From Gemmatimonadota bacterium (GTDB lineage Bacteria; Latescibacterota; UBA2968; UBA8231): 64,000 nt of DNA. The notes below the pieces were generated by a model. That model was given only the letters and a program-made list of their open reading frames with translations, ran no database searches and was not told the DNA's origin. Below are positions 17,606 through 26,010 of the stretch, one piece after another. The translations under genes were made by a program, and so were the position numbers. Every line of letters begins with the position of its first letter. The first letter of the stretch is position 1. Location: positions 1-64,000 of the forward strand of contig JABHFS010000120.1 in NCBI GenBank assembly GCA_018672475.1, written 5' to 3'.

Positions 17606-18901
17606 ATGGATCCAGTCGTAGCAGATAAGCGCCTCACCCGATATAAAACTAAGCTAGACGCAGTAGAAAAAATATTAGAAGACAAAAGCCGCGAACTCTT
17701 TTTGGCCAACCAGGAAGAACAGAAGGCCAATGCCTACTTGCAGAATATCATTCGCTCTATGCAATCGTGTCTTATCGTCACCGACGCCCAATGCACAATC
17801 CAAGTCGTTAACCAGGCGACGCTTGAACTTCTGGGCTACGAACTACAGGATATAGAAGGCAAGTCACTATCGATACTGAATGTCGAAGGTGACTCGATCG
17901 ATCTAACCAATATTGAAGCCCTATCGAGTATTGACACCTTGGTCAGACAGGAGATAAAATACAGGGCTAAGAACGGCGAGAAAGTCCCCGTGCTCTTTTC
18001 CAGTTCCGCCATGTACGATGCAGAGGATCAACTCAACGGTATTGTTTGCGTCGCGCTAGATCTCTCCACCTACAAAATGTTAGAAAATCAGCTCCTTCAG
18101 TCTGAAAAGATGGCTTCTATCGGCCAGTTAGCCGCTGGAGTGGCCCATGAAATTAACAATCCAATGGGGTTCATTTTCTCTAACCTCGGGACATTAAGCG
18201 AGTATGTAGAAGACATTCTAGTCCTACTTGAAACCTATAAAAGCCTAGAGGAATCGGTCGCGAAGAGTGATCTAGAAAATGCACAAGCTCAACTTACTAA
18301 ATTAAAACAAACCAAAAAGGAACTTGATCTTGGCTACCTGCTGGGCGATATCAAGGAACTAATCGAAGAATCGCACGAAGGAGCTAACCGGGTACGCAAG
18401 ATAGTCCTCAATCTCAAGGAATTCTCCCATTCGGGGCAAGGTGATAAAACATTCGCAAATATCAATGCAGGCCTTGATAGCACCATAAACATCGTCTGGA
18501 ATGAGCTCAAGTATAAAGTCACTCTGGACAAGGACTACGGCGACATTCCCGAAGTACTTTGCCACGCACAGGAAATCAACCAAGTATTTATGAATCTCCT
18601 AGTTAACGCCGGACACGCAATCAAAGAACAAGGTGAAATAAAAATCCGCACCTATGAAGAAGAAAACTATATCTGCGTCTCTATCGCTGATTCTGGGGAA
18701 GGCATGCCCCCAGATGTGCAGAGACGTATTTTTGAACCCTTTTTCACCACCAAAAAAATCGGCGAGGGCACGGGGTTAGGCTTAAGCATGAGCTACCAGA
18801 TCGTGGCTGATAAACACGGCGGCGAATTACAAGTCGAAAGCGAGATTGACGTAGGCACTGTCTTCATTATGAAACTGCCCAAAGTTAGCAACGAGATCTA
18901 A
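17606..18901 (+). CDS. Soluble PAS-domain sensor histidine kinase, likely H-NOX partner
   Basis: 431 residues, no membrane segment. An N-terminal coiled coil (about 5-45, KLDAVEKILEDKSRELFLAN) leads into a PAS domain (about 50-150, CLIVTDAQCTIQVVNQATLE, GYELQDIEG). A dimerisation/phosphotransfer helix pair follows with H-box AAGVAHEINNP (His181), then a roughly 75-residue insertion with LLGDIKELIEES, and a HATPase domain with N-box NLLVNAGHAI, G1 IADSGEGMPP, F-box EPFFTTK and G2 GTGLGLSM. Autophosphorylates on His and passes phosphate to receivers. ATG follows AGGAG and lies directly after the H-NOX gene. Its kinase core is closely similar to that of the next gene, which implies duplication or shared targets among the REC proteins downstream. 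Confidence 0.9.
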   Translation: MDPVVADKRLTRYKTKLDAVEKILEDKSRELFLANQEEQKANAYLQNIIRSMQSCLIVTDAQCTIQVVNQATLELLGYELQDIEGKSLSILNVEGDSIDLTNIEALSSIDTLVRQEIKYRAKNGEKVPVLFSSSAMYDAEDQLNGIVCVALDLSTYKMLENQLLQSEKMASIGQLAAGVAHEINNPMGFIFSNLGTLSEYVEDILVLLETYKSLEESVAKSDLENAQAQLTKLKQTKKELDLGYLLGDIKELIEESHEGANRVRKIVLNLKEFSHSGQGDKTFANINAGLDSTINIVWNELKYKVTLDKDYGDIPEVLCHAQEINQVFMNLLVNAGHAIKEQGEIKIRTYEEENYICVSIADSGEGMPPDVQRRIFEPFFTTKKIGEGTGLGLSMSYQIVADKHGGELQVESEIDVGTVFIMKLPKVSNEI

Positions 18902-18934
18902 AGGCTCTTCACCAAGACTTAGGATTTATCTTAC

Positions 18935-20833
18935 GTGCTTTCTTTCCGCGATCTCTCCATAAAGCGAAAGCTTACTATTTCTGGCGTAGCGACGAGTATC
19001 GTCGTCTTACTCCTTGCAAGTATAACCTTTGCAACCTATGAACTATTGACCTACCGCGAAGCGACCATTTCCAGTCTTAAATCCACCGCGTTCGTCATGG
19101 GCACCAACTGTACCGTCACCCTCAGCTTTGAAGACAAGAATGCCGCCGAACTCCTGCTTGGTTCACTCTCAAGCGTCCCAGCCATATCAGCAGCCGGAGT
19201 CTATGATGTGCAGGGGAAACTCTTCAGTCAATATTTGCGAGACAACGATTCCGCGTTATTACCCCCGACCCCTCAAGCAGATGGCCACTACTTCGCAAAC
19301 AGTGATCTCCTAATCTTCCACCCCATCGTATACGACGAAGAACGACTCGGTACAATCTTCCTTCGTTCAGACACTGAAGCACTAAATACCCGACTGCGCA
19401 ATGGAGGACTCTTAGCTTTGTTAGTCATGGCCTTTTCATCACTATTAGCCTACGCCTTGTCGTCAAAGCTACAAGCCCTAGTATCCGAACCAATCGCACA
19501 ACTCGCCCATACGGCACGTGTGATTTCGAACCAACGCGATTACACTTTGCGCGCGAAATTAATCAACCAAGACGAGACCGGTCGATTAGTCGAGGCCTTT
19601 AACCAAATGCTCGAAGAGTTGCAGCACGAAATGGCCCAACGTCAACAGGCTCAAGAGCGAATCTCTATCCTCGCCCGTTTCCCCGACGAAAACCCGAACC
19701 CGATAATGCGAGTCACCCGAAATGGGCTAGTCGTATATGCCAATCTCTCAGCTTCACCATTATTAGCACACTGGCAAATTGAGGTTGGTGACCAATTACC
19801 CAGCGAATGGATCCAAAGAGTGACTTCCGCATTTACAGTAGATGATAGCGAGGAATCAGAATTAATAATCGACGAAGATCAAATCTTATCACTAATCCTC
19901 ACCCCAGTAAGCGAACACGACTACCTTAATATTTACGGTCGTAATATTACAAATCGACGGCAAGCCGAAAATGCCCTACGACAAAGCAATGACGAACTAG
20001 AACTAGCTCATCGTAAAATGCAGGAACAACAAGCACAAATGCTCCAATCGGAGAAAATGGCCTCCATCGGTCAATTAGCTGCAGGTGTAGCCCACGAGCT
20101 CAACAATCCTGTCGCTTTTATATTCAGCAACTTCTCTACCCTTGAGCAGTATATCCAAGATTTGTCTTTATTATTCGCCTCATACAACTCGCTTGAGGAA
20201 CACATAGAACAAAACGACGATGTCAATATCAAAGCAACTCGAGACAAGATCAGGCAGCAAAAAGAGGACTATGACCTCAGTTTTCTCCTTAGCGATATCG
20301 ATGAATTGATCGCCGAATCACGCGTCGGCGTTGAACGAGTGCGCAATATAGTTCTCGACCTTAAAGACTTCTCTCATGTGGACAAAAACCAACAGATGTC
20401 GGTTAACCTCAACGAGAGCCTAACAAGCACACTCAACATCGTACAGGGCGAATTGGCAAAGAAAGCAGAAGTATTGCTAGAATTTGGCAACGTTCCCGTT
20501 GTTCTATGTTATCCCCGTGAACTCAACCAGGCTCTTATGAGCATGATACTAAATGCCGCTCAGGCCATTGAAGAACGAGGCGAAATTAAAATTCGAACCT
20601 ACCAGGACAATGGGTTCGCCTGCATCGACATCTCCGACGATGGAATAGGTATTTCGTCCGAAATACAAAAGCGAATCTTTGAACCCTTCTTTACCACCAA
20701 AGACGTAGGCAGTGGAACTGGCATGGGCTTAACCGTCGCCTACAATACGATCGTGACGCAGCACAGAGGCCAATTATTGGTCAACAGTAAAGAAGGCAAA
20801 GGCACAACTTTTACCGCCAAAATACCATTGTAA
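18935..20833 (+). CDS. Membrane CHASE8-HAMP-PAS-like sensor histidine kinase
   Basis: 632 residues from GTG 18935 (TAGGA about 10 bases before). TM1 about 14-34 (TSIVVLLLASITFATYELL), a periplasmic CHASE8-type domain (about 38-155, TFAxYELLTYREA, VTLSFEDKNAAELLL), TM2 about 160-182, HAMP (about 182-235, SEPIAQLAHTARVISNQRDY), a PAS-like domain (about 245-345), a coiled coil (NALRQSNDELELAHRKMQEQ), then the kinase core with His387 in AAGVAHELNNP, N-box SMILNAAQAI, DDGIGISSEIQKRIFEPFFTT and GTGMGLTVAYN. It adds an envelope signal to the H-NOX/PAS branch. It starts 33 bases after the soluble kinase and ends 12 bases before a broken REC-HDOD copy, so it is within one plus-strand operon. Confidence 0.9.
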   Translation: MLSFRDLSIKRKLTISGVATSIVVLLLASITFATYELLTYREATISSLKSTAFVMGTNCTVTLSFEDKNAAELLLGSLSSVPAISAAGVYDVQGKLFSQYLRDNDSALLPPTPQADGHYFANSDLLIFHPIVYDEERLGTIFLRSDTEALNTRLRNGGLLALLVMAFSSLLAYALSSKLQALVSEPIAQLAHTARVISNQRDYTLRAKLINQDETGRLVEAFNQMLEELQHEMAQRQQAQERISILARFPDENPNPIMRVTRNGLVVYANLSASPLLAHWQIEVGDQLPSEWIQRVTSAFTVDDSEESELIIDEDQILSLILTPVSEHDYLNIYGRNITNRRQAENALRQSNDELELAHRKMQEQQAQMLQSEKMASIGQLAAGVAHELNNPVAFIFSNFSTLEQYIQDLSLLFASYNSLEEHIEQNDDVNIKATRDKIRQQKEDYDLSFLLSDIDELIAESRVGVERVRNIVLDLKDFSHVDKNQQMSVNLNESLTSTLNIVQGELAKKAEVLLEFGNVPVVLCYPRELNQALMSMILNAAQAIEERGEIKIRTYQDNGFACIDISDDGIGISSEIQKRIFEPFFTTKDVGSGTGMGLTVAYNTIVTQHRGQLLVNSKEGKGTTFTAKIPL

Positions 20834-20845
20834 GGAGTTATATCC

Positions 20846-21490
20846 ATCGCTACTTCTGAAAAAAAGCCATACTCTTTGTCGACGACGAACGCAGCGTGCT
20901 CTCTTCCCTTCTATGCCGCTTTGGGCAAAGAGAACTGGAACCTGCTCTTTGCCCAAAGCGGCATAGAAGGACTAGCCATACTCAAAGAGCAAGGAGTGGA
21001 TCTAGTCGTCTCTGATATGCGTATGCCCCAGATGGATGGCGCGACCTTCCTCAAGCAAACGGCAATGCTCGCTATAATGATGCATGACCTTAGCAAACTA
21101 GTCTTGGCCCAATACGCCTCTGAACCCTATTGGGAATTCCTTGAGAGCACTGGCCACGGTCAATCTACACTGCTTGAAGCAGCGTGCAACAAACGGGCAA
21201 CGCCCCATGCATCGGTTAGTGGCGACCTAGCTCAATCGCGGCACCTGCCCTCCCAAATTGTCGATGCCGTTCGCCATCATCATGATCTCGAGCGCGCCCA
21301 AGCCGCCCCACAGTTGACGCATTTAATCCACCGATCCAATGCACTAGCCCATCGGCTCGCACTCGGCTCGAGTGGACCGGTTCGCGAAACCGAGATCGCC
21401 CCCACTACATATAAAATGGTAGATTTGCGCCCAGAAGCTCTGGATAAGCTTGAGGAAGAATTGCACAATACCGATTTAATCCCCATTTAA
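20846..21490 (+). pseudogene. Decayed REC-HDOD response regulator paralogue
   Basis: Homologous to the intact gene at 21506 but damaged in at least four ways. The expected start after AAGGAG reads ATC (20846) where ATGGCT would fit. The following A-run (20859-20865) has seven A, one short of the frame needed to enter KKAILFVDDERSVLSSL. The next segment is replaced by the left arm of a 26-bp palindrome, which shifts back to the frame of LLFAQSGIEGLAILKEQ and VVSDMRMPQMDGATFLK. Then the rest of the receiver and the first half of HDOD (roughly 190 codons by comparison with the neighbour) are missing, with the frame resuming at TAMLA and HDLSKLVLAQYASEP and continuing to LDKLEEELHNTD. The lesions could in principle include assembly errors, but the pattern is that of a pseudogene. 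Confidence 0.85.
20907..20970. repeat. Perfect 26-bp inverted repeat with 12-bp spacer inside the REC-HDOD pseudogene
   Basis: Arms 20907-20932 and 20945-20970 are exact reverse complements; the spacer is 20933-20944. The right arm encodes the expected receiver sequence LLFAQSGIEG, while the left arm occupies the place of the normal helix-1 residues (RLLYRENYE in the intact paralogue). The left arm is therefore a reverse-complement copy of the right, as made by intra-replication template switching at a hairpin. Confidence 0.95.
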
Positions 21491-21505
21491 CGGAGGGGAA
21501 TAGTA

Positions 21506-22726
21506 ATGGCCCAAAGACATACCTTACTTTTTGTCGATGATGAAAGAAGTATTCTACGCTCACTCAAACGATTACTGTACCGAGAGAACTATGAGATTCT
21601 ATTAGCCGAAAGCGGCAATGAAGGCCTAGAGCTTCTTTCCAAGCACCATGTCGACTTAGTAGTATCTGACATGCGGATGCCGGAAATGAACGGAACTACT
21701 TTTCTTAAACTGGTGCATAAATTATATCCCAATACAATCAGGTTAATCCTAACTGGCTACGCAGAAAGAGAAGCGGTCCAGCGCGCCTTTTCCGAAGCTG
21801 ATGTTCACGAGTTAATTCCCAAACCTTGGGATGACGACGAACTCAAGGTGATCTTACGCGAATCGCTGCCTCAAACTTCAGACCAGGAAGAACAGAGACA
21901 AGGTCTGTATAGCATAATCGATAAAGCGGAACAATTGCCAAGTCTTCCTGGAACCTACCTGGCTGTGCAAAAAGCCTTAGAAGAGGCCAGCGACTCTTCG
22001 ATAGAGTCGGTAGCCAAGGTGATTATCCAGAATCCCCCAATTGCCGCTCGTATCTTGCAAATAGCCAACTCCGCGTTCTTTGGTCAGAGACGCGAAATCG
22101 AAACTGTAAGCAATGCGATTTTTGTCCTCGGGCTAGAAATGATCCGCAACTTAGTGTTATCTATTAGCGGAATTCGACTCATGCGACCTGCCAATTTACC
22201 CAATTTAAATCTCGAAGCCTTCTGGCAACACTCACTGGCCTGCGGCGCTATCTCCCGCTACATCGCACGTGAGACAGGCAAAAAAAAAGAAAGCCAAGAA
22301 ACAGCAATGTTAGCTGGCACGCTGCACGACATGGGCAAACTAGTACTAGCAAAATATGCTGAGGCTAGCTATCGCACCGTACTAAGGACCACCATAGAAC
22401 GACAGGCCCATGTTGTAGAGATAGAGCGCGAGCTAATGGGTACCGACCATCCCTTGATCGGTGGTTATCTGGCCGAGTGGTGGAATTTACCTAGCAAAAT
22501 AGTTGAAGCAATTCAGTACCACTATGAGCCTGCTATGGCCAAGACCGCTCCACAACTGACTCACCAGGTACACTTAGCGGATGTCTTAACTCACCGACTC
22601 AAAATAGGTTCAAGCGGCCCCGGCCTCCCCCCCGATCTTGCACCTTCCACGACTAGAGCACTCGGCATTAGCGTCACTGATATTGCCCGGTTTGAGAAAG
22701 AACTACAAAATGGATATTACACCTAA
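21506..22726 (+). CDS. Response regulator with receiver and HDOD output domain
   Basis: 406 residues, ATG after GGAGGGG. The receiver (1-125) begins HTLLFVDDERSILRSL with phospho-acceptor Asp55 (VVSDMRMPEMNG), the Thr in LILTGYAE and Lys in PKPWDDDEL. A linker precedes an HDOD domain (about 137-340, LPSLPGTYLAVQKALEEAS, IIQNPPIAARILQIANSAFF, GTLHDMGKLVLAKYAE). HDOD is an HD-related domain that usually lacks hydrolase activity and acts in signalling and second-messenger or cell-cycle control. It lies after two kinases and a broken copy of itself, so it is the likely phosphate receiver of this island. The C-terminal 60 residues (IAPSTTRALGISVTDIARFE-like) are shared with the pseudogene. Cytoplasmic. 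Confidence 0.92.
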   Translation: MAQRHTLLFVDDERSILRSLKRLLYRENYEILLAESGNEGLELLSKHHVDLVVSDMRMPEMNGTTFLKLVHKLYPNTIRLILTGYAEREAVQRAFSEADVHELIPKPWDDDELKVILRESLPQTSDQEEQRQGLYSIIDKAEQLPSLPGTYLAVQKALEEASDSSIESVAKVIIQNPPIAARILQIANSAFFGQRREIETVSNAIFVLGLEMIRNLVLSISGIRLMRPANLPNLNLEAFWQHSLACGAISRYIARETGKKKESQETAMLAGTLHDMGKLVLAKYAEASYRTVLRTTIERQAHVVEIERELMGTDHPLIGGYLAEWWNLPSKIVEAIQYHYEPAMAKTAPQLTHQVHLADVLTHRLKIGSSGPGLPPDLAPSTTRALGISVTDIARFEKELQNGYYT

Positions 22727-22756
22727 CTAACTAATTCCACCAATAGAGATGAGACC

Positions 22757-23779
22757 ATGCCCAATAAACATGCCATTCTCTTTGTCGACGACGACGAAAA
22801 TATTCTCAATTCACTTCGTCGCCTGTTCCGCCGCGAAGGTTATGAAATTTTCATAGCAAAAAGTGGGGCGGAAGGGCTCGAGGTTCTAAACGATCATCAG
22901 GTTTCCCTGATAATATCAGATCAGCGGATGCCCGAAATGATCGGCGCCGAATTCCTAGCGAAGGCCAAGGAAATTTCGCCACAAAGCATGAGGATTATGC
23001 TTACCGGCTATTCCGATATTAACGCAGCTACCCAAGCCATTAACCAAGGAGGCATCAGCCGTTTCATCACCAAACCATGGGACGATGACGAGCTCAAAAT
23101 GGTAGTACGCGATGCCATTCAGCGGATCGACCTTGAAGCTCAGAACCTTTTTCTGACAGAAGAGCTACTGCATAAAAATGCAGCGCTAGAGGATTTTAAT
23201 TCACGACTCGAAAAAGCGGTTTGCCAGCGCACCCGTGAACTGCACTACAAAATCAAAGAGCTAGAAGGCAAAGACCGTATAGCCCAACACATGCTCAGTG
23301 TTAATTCCCTTGAGGAAACATTAGAATTGGTCTTGCAGATCATCGGGGATATCATTGAAATGGACAAGTCTATCATCTACCTTCTCGACGGAGGTCAGCC
23401 GAAACCAACAGCGGCCATTGGCGTTTATTCTCCAAAAACGATCGTTCCGCAATCTGCTCTGGAAGATATTAAACAAACCCCCCTGCACGAGAACGCATTC
23501 GCTCAAGTCTTAGAGCAGAAAAAACCTGTAAATGTCAAGGACACTAAAAGCAAATCCATAGCACCTTTTGCAGTCATCCCCATCCTGCGCGGTGATGACT
23601 TATTGGGCTATATCGATGTCTCCAACTCCGACAATAAGGACGCGATCTCCTCAGAAGAGGTTCATATGGTCGCAAGTTTTGCCTTGCAAGCAGCGGTGGC
23701 AATTAGCGATGCTCAATCTCACAAAGACATTAGCTCCTGGAAGGTTCAGCTCGAAGACGTACTTAAGGAAATAAATTGA
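22757..23779 (+). CDS. Response regulator with receiver, coiled coil and GAF domain
   Basis: 340 residues, ATG after GAGATGAG. Receiver (1-125) with DDDEN acidic pocket, Asp55 (IISDQRMPEMIG), LTGYSD and TKPWDDDEL. A coiled coil (about 132-180, EELLHKNAALEDFNSRLEKA) joins it to a GAF domain (about 185-325, HMLSVNSLEETLELVLQIIG, KSIIYLLDGG, GDDLLGYIDVSNSDN, FALQAAVAISDAQ). GAF domains bind small ligands or dimerise; no catalytic output follows, so it may work by protein contact or by sensing a ligand together with phosphorylation. The receiver is of the same SDQRMP type as the REC-coiled-coil protein at 26011. It is third in the row of receivers and co-directional with them. Confidence 0.88.
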   Translation: MPNKHAILFVDDDENILNSLRRLFRREGYEIFIAKSGAEGLEVLNDHQVSLIISDQRMPEMIGAEFLAKAKEISPQSMRIMLTGYSDINAATQAINQGGISRFITKPWDDDELKMVVRDAIQRIDLEAQNLFLTEELLHKNAALEDFNSRLEKAVCQRTRELHYKIKELEGKDRIAQHMLSVNSLEETLELVLQIIGDIIEMDKSIIYLLDGGQPKPTAAIGVYSPKTIVPQSALEDIKQTPLHENAFAQVLEQKKPVNVKDTKSKSIAPFAVIPILRGDDLLGYIDVSNSDNKDAISSEEVHMVASFALQAAVAISDAQSHKDISSWKVQLEDVLKEIN

Positions 23780-23819
23780 TCAAGTATCCATCGGGCGATA
23801 TTCTAACTATTATAAAGCC

Positions 23820-26003
23820 ATGACACGTAGACGACCTAAAAAAAATAATACCCGAAGCAGTCGTGGCAAAAGAGAAACTACGAGCCTCGATGAAAAATTC
23901 GTGGCAGAGACCGGCGACAAAAATCCCGAGGACGAATACCTTGAGGGACCGTTAGTCGAAGAGCGAAAAAGCTTCGGCAATAATCTATCAACCTGGATGG
24001 TCGTAGAAATTTCCACTGACGGAATGTTCGCAAAACTCAAACGCATGAGCTTCGGTGGAGATACCACCTTGACCGCAGAAGACATCCTCAAGGCTCTGCG
24101 TGAAAAGTATCTCATAGTAGAAGGCATCGACACATCCCTCATCCAAGACCTAACCGCTCGAGCCCTAGCCAAACCCGATGCTATAATAACGGGCAACCAC
24201 CAGATAGCATGTGGCACCCCACCAGTATCTGGAAGAGACGGACAAATTGAATACACATTTCAAGACCGCCTGAGCAAAGGCACTCATCTTGACTTCCATG
24301 AGCTTAATAATACGTTCGAACGAACAACTCTGGAGGAAGTCCTTGGCGCTGGAATACTTGGCTTATTCGTCCAGCCCGGTGAAGAGTTAGCACGCCGTAT
24401 TACCTCCACTCAGGGCGAACCCGGCCGCGATATATTCGGCAATGTCAGCATGTCACCTGGCCGATTCCCCTCGCTCGAAATTGGAGCCCCAGTTCGCGAA
24501 TCTGGCGACCGATTCTTTGCAACCATATGCGGGTATGTTTACCTAGAGGATCAACATCTCTCGATCCACCCCCCCCTATGGCTCGCTCCCGATCTTATGA
24601 CTGCTTATTTCATTCATTTACAACAGGCAGCTCCCCTCCCTGCGCTGTGCGACGAATGGCTGTTTGAAGCTCTGACGGAACTAGAAGTTAGCCACGGGAT
24701 TGATAAGACTGCTATTTCAGTACTATGCCATACCCCGCCCCAAGCAGATATAGTTGAAGCCGTGCTAATCGCCCAGGGTACTCCACCCATTCCCGGCGCT
24801 GACACTATGGTTGATCATCCATTTCAAATCGGCAAGCACGCTGGTAAAATATTACCCGATGGTAGCATCGACCTGCGCGACCGCAATTCAGTCGTTGGCG
24901 TCGAGGAAGGCCAACTCCTTGGCAAAGTTATCAGTGCGACAAAGGGCATACCTGGGAAAAACCTGATAGGAGAGAATATTGAGACGACCGATGGCAAAGA
25001 GATCTCCTTTAAAGCCGGCGAAAATGTCCGGGGCGAAGGCGATCCACCACATGCTTTTTTTGCCGAAATAAATGGTAACATCTATATCACAAGCGATACC
25101 ATCGATATCAAAAAAGTCTTTATCGTCGACGGCGATGTCGACTATGAAGTCGGCAATATCGATACAACCCATGACGTGCAAATAAATGGCAATATAAGCG
25201 CTGGTTTTAGAGTTAAGTCTGGAGGAAGTATCAGTGTCGGCGGCCTAATTGAGGCAGGGGCTGTTCTATCTTGTCGTGGAGACATAATCGCCGCGCAAGG
25301 CATACTCGGCGAAGGGACACAAGTAACCGCCCAGGGCGTAATCTCGATGGGCAGTATCTTGACCAAGTTCATCCAGAATTCTACAGTAATGGCTAAAGGA
25401 GATATTGAAGTCGGCAGTTATATATTTAACTCGAAAGTGCGATCGGGTACCACCATCAGAGTGCATAAAGAAGGGGGCGTTCGCGGAGGCAGCATTGTCG
25501 GAGGCGAAACATTCGCCTCGCAATCAATCCATTGTCACATTGGTGGCTCGCAATCAACGTCTACCACCACAATTGGCATCAATCCCGACCCAGCAAATAG
25601 CGCTCGCATAGCCAAACTCGACAAGGCTATTGCCTTTTGCGAATCGAATATCGTACGCCTATTACGAACTATGGGCCTGCAGACAATCGATGCCGCCCGC
25701 ATCAAAGCTGCGATGCATCAAGCACCGATAAACAAAAAGAAAGTAATGGTCGAAATTATCAAGAAAATATATGAGTTAGTCGAGACTCGCGATATTTCGG
25801 CTAACGAACGAGCCACTCTGGAGCAGCAACAGAGTCTGCTACTAGATAAAGGTGAAATCACTGTCGAAGGCACATTATACTCTGGCATCCGAATTGTCAT
25901 GGGGAAAAACTCGCACAGCCTAACTATAGATTGCCAGGATCTGACATTCTATAATTCATCCGGAGTCATCCACTCACGTCCTCCTTCGCACCAATCGGCA
26001 TAG
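23820..26003 (+). CDS. FapA/DUF342-family polymer-forming protein
   Basis: 727 residues. A basic, low-complexity N-terminus (MTRRRPKKNNTRSS) is followed by a FapA N-terminal-like segment, which appears twice: about 120-250 (GTPPVSGRDGQIEYTF, GEPGRDIFGN) and about 310-430 (GTPPIPGADTM, VGVEEGQLLGKVISATKG, GIPGKNLIGENI). A right-handed beta-helix/polymer region follows (about 440-590, VDYEVGNIDTTHDVQINGNI, GGLIEAGAVLSCRGDIIAAQ), then a helical C-terminal part. Known FapA affects flagellar assembly and membrane localisation in Vibrio, but no flagellar gene is in the window. Its place between two receiver genes, with only 7 bases before the next, suggests a scaffold or localisation role for this signalling set. 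No signal peptide; cytoplasmic. Confidence 0.85.
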   Translation: MTRRRPKKNNTRSSRGKRETTSLDEKFVAETGDKNPEDEYLEGPLVEERKSFGNNLSTWMVVEISTDGMFAKLKRMSFGGDTTLTAEDILKALREKYLIVEGIDTSLIQDLTARALAKPDAIITGNHQIACGTPPVSGRDGQIEYTFQDRLSKGTHLDFHELNNTFERTTLEEVLGAGILGLFVQPGEELARRITSTQGEPGRDIFGNVSMSPGRFPSLEIGAPVRESGDRFFATICGYVYLEDQHLSIHPPLWLAPDLMTAYFIHLQQAAPLPALCDEWLFEALTELEVSHGIDKTAISVLCHTPPQADIVEAVLIAQGTPPIPGADTMVDHPFQIGKHAGKILPDGSIDLRDRNSVVGVEEGQLLGKVISATKGIPGKNLIGENIETTDGKEISFKAGENVRGEGDPPHAFFAEINGNIYITSDTIDIKKVFIVDGDVDYEVGNIDTTHDVQINGNISAGFRVKSGGSISVGGLIEAGAVLSCRGDIIAAQGILGEGTQVTAQGVISMGSILTKFIQNSTVMAKGDIEVGSYIFNSKVRSGTTIRVHKEGGVRGGSIVGGETFASQSIHCHIGGSQSTSTTTIGINPDPANSARIAKLDKAIAFCESNIVRLLRTMGLQTIDAARIKAAMHQAPINKKKVMVEIIKKIYELVETRDISANERATLEQQQSLLLDKGEITVEGTLYSGIRIVMGKNSHSLTIDCQDLTFYNSSGVIHSRPPSHQSA

Positions 26004-26010
26004 GTTTTAT

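Noticed and set aside
20876-21490. Intact 204-residue response regulator from an ATG-like start at 20876
   Set aside because: The first part comes from the palindrome and from a wrong frame; the HDOD domain lacks its first half. The locus is a pseudogene.
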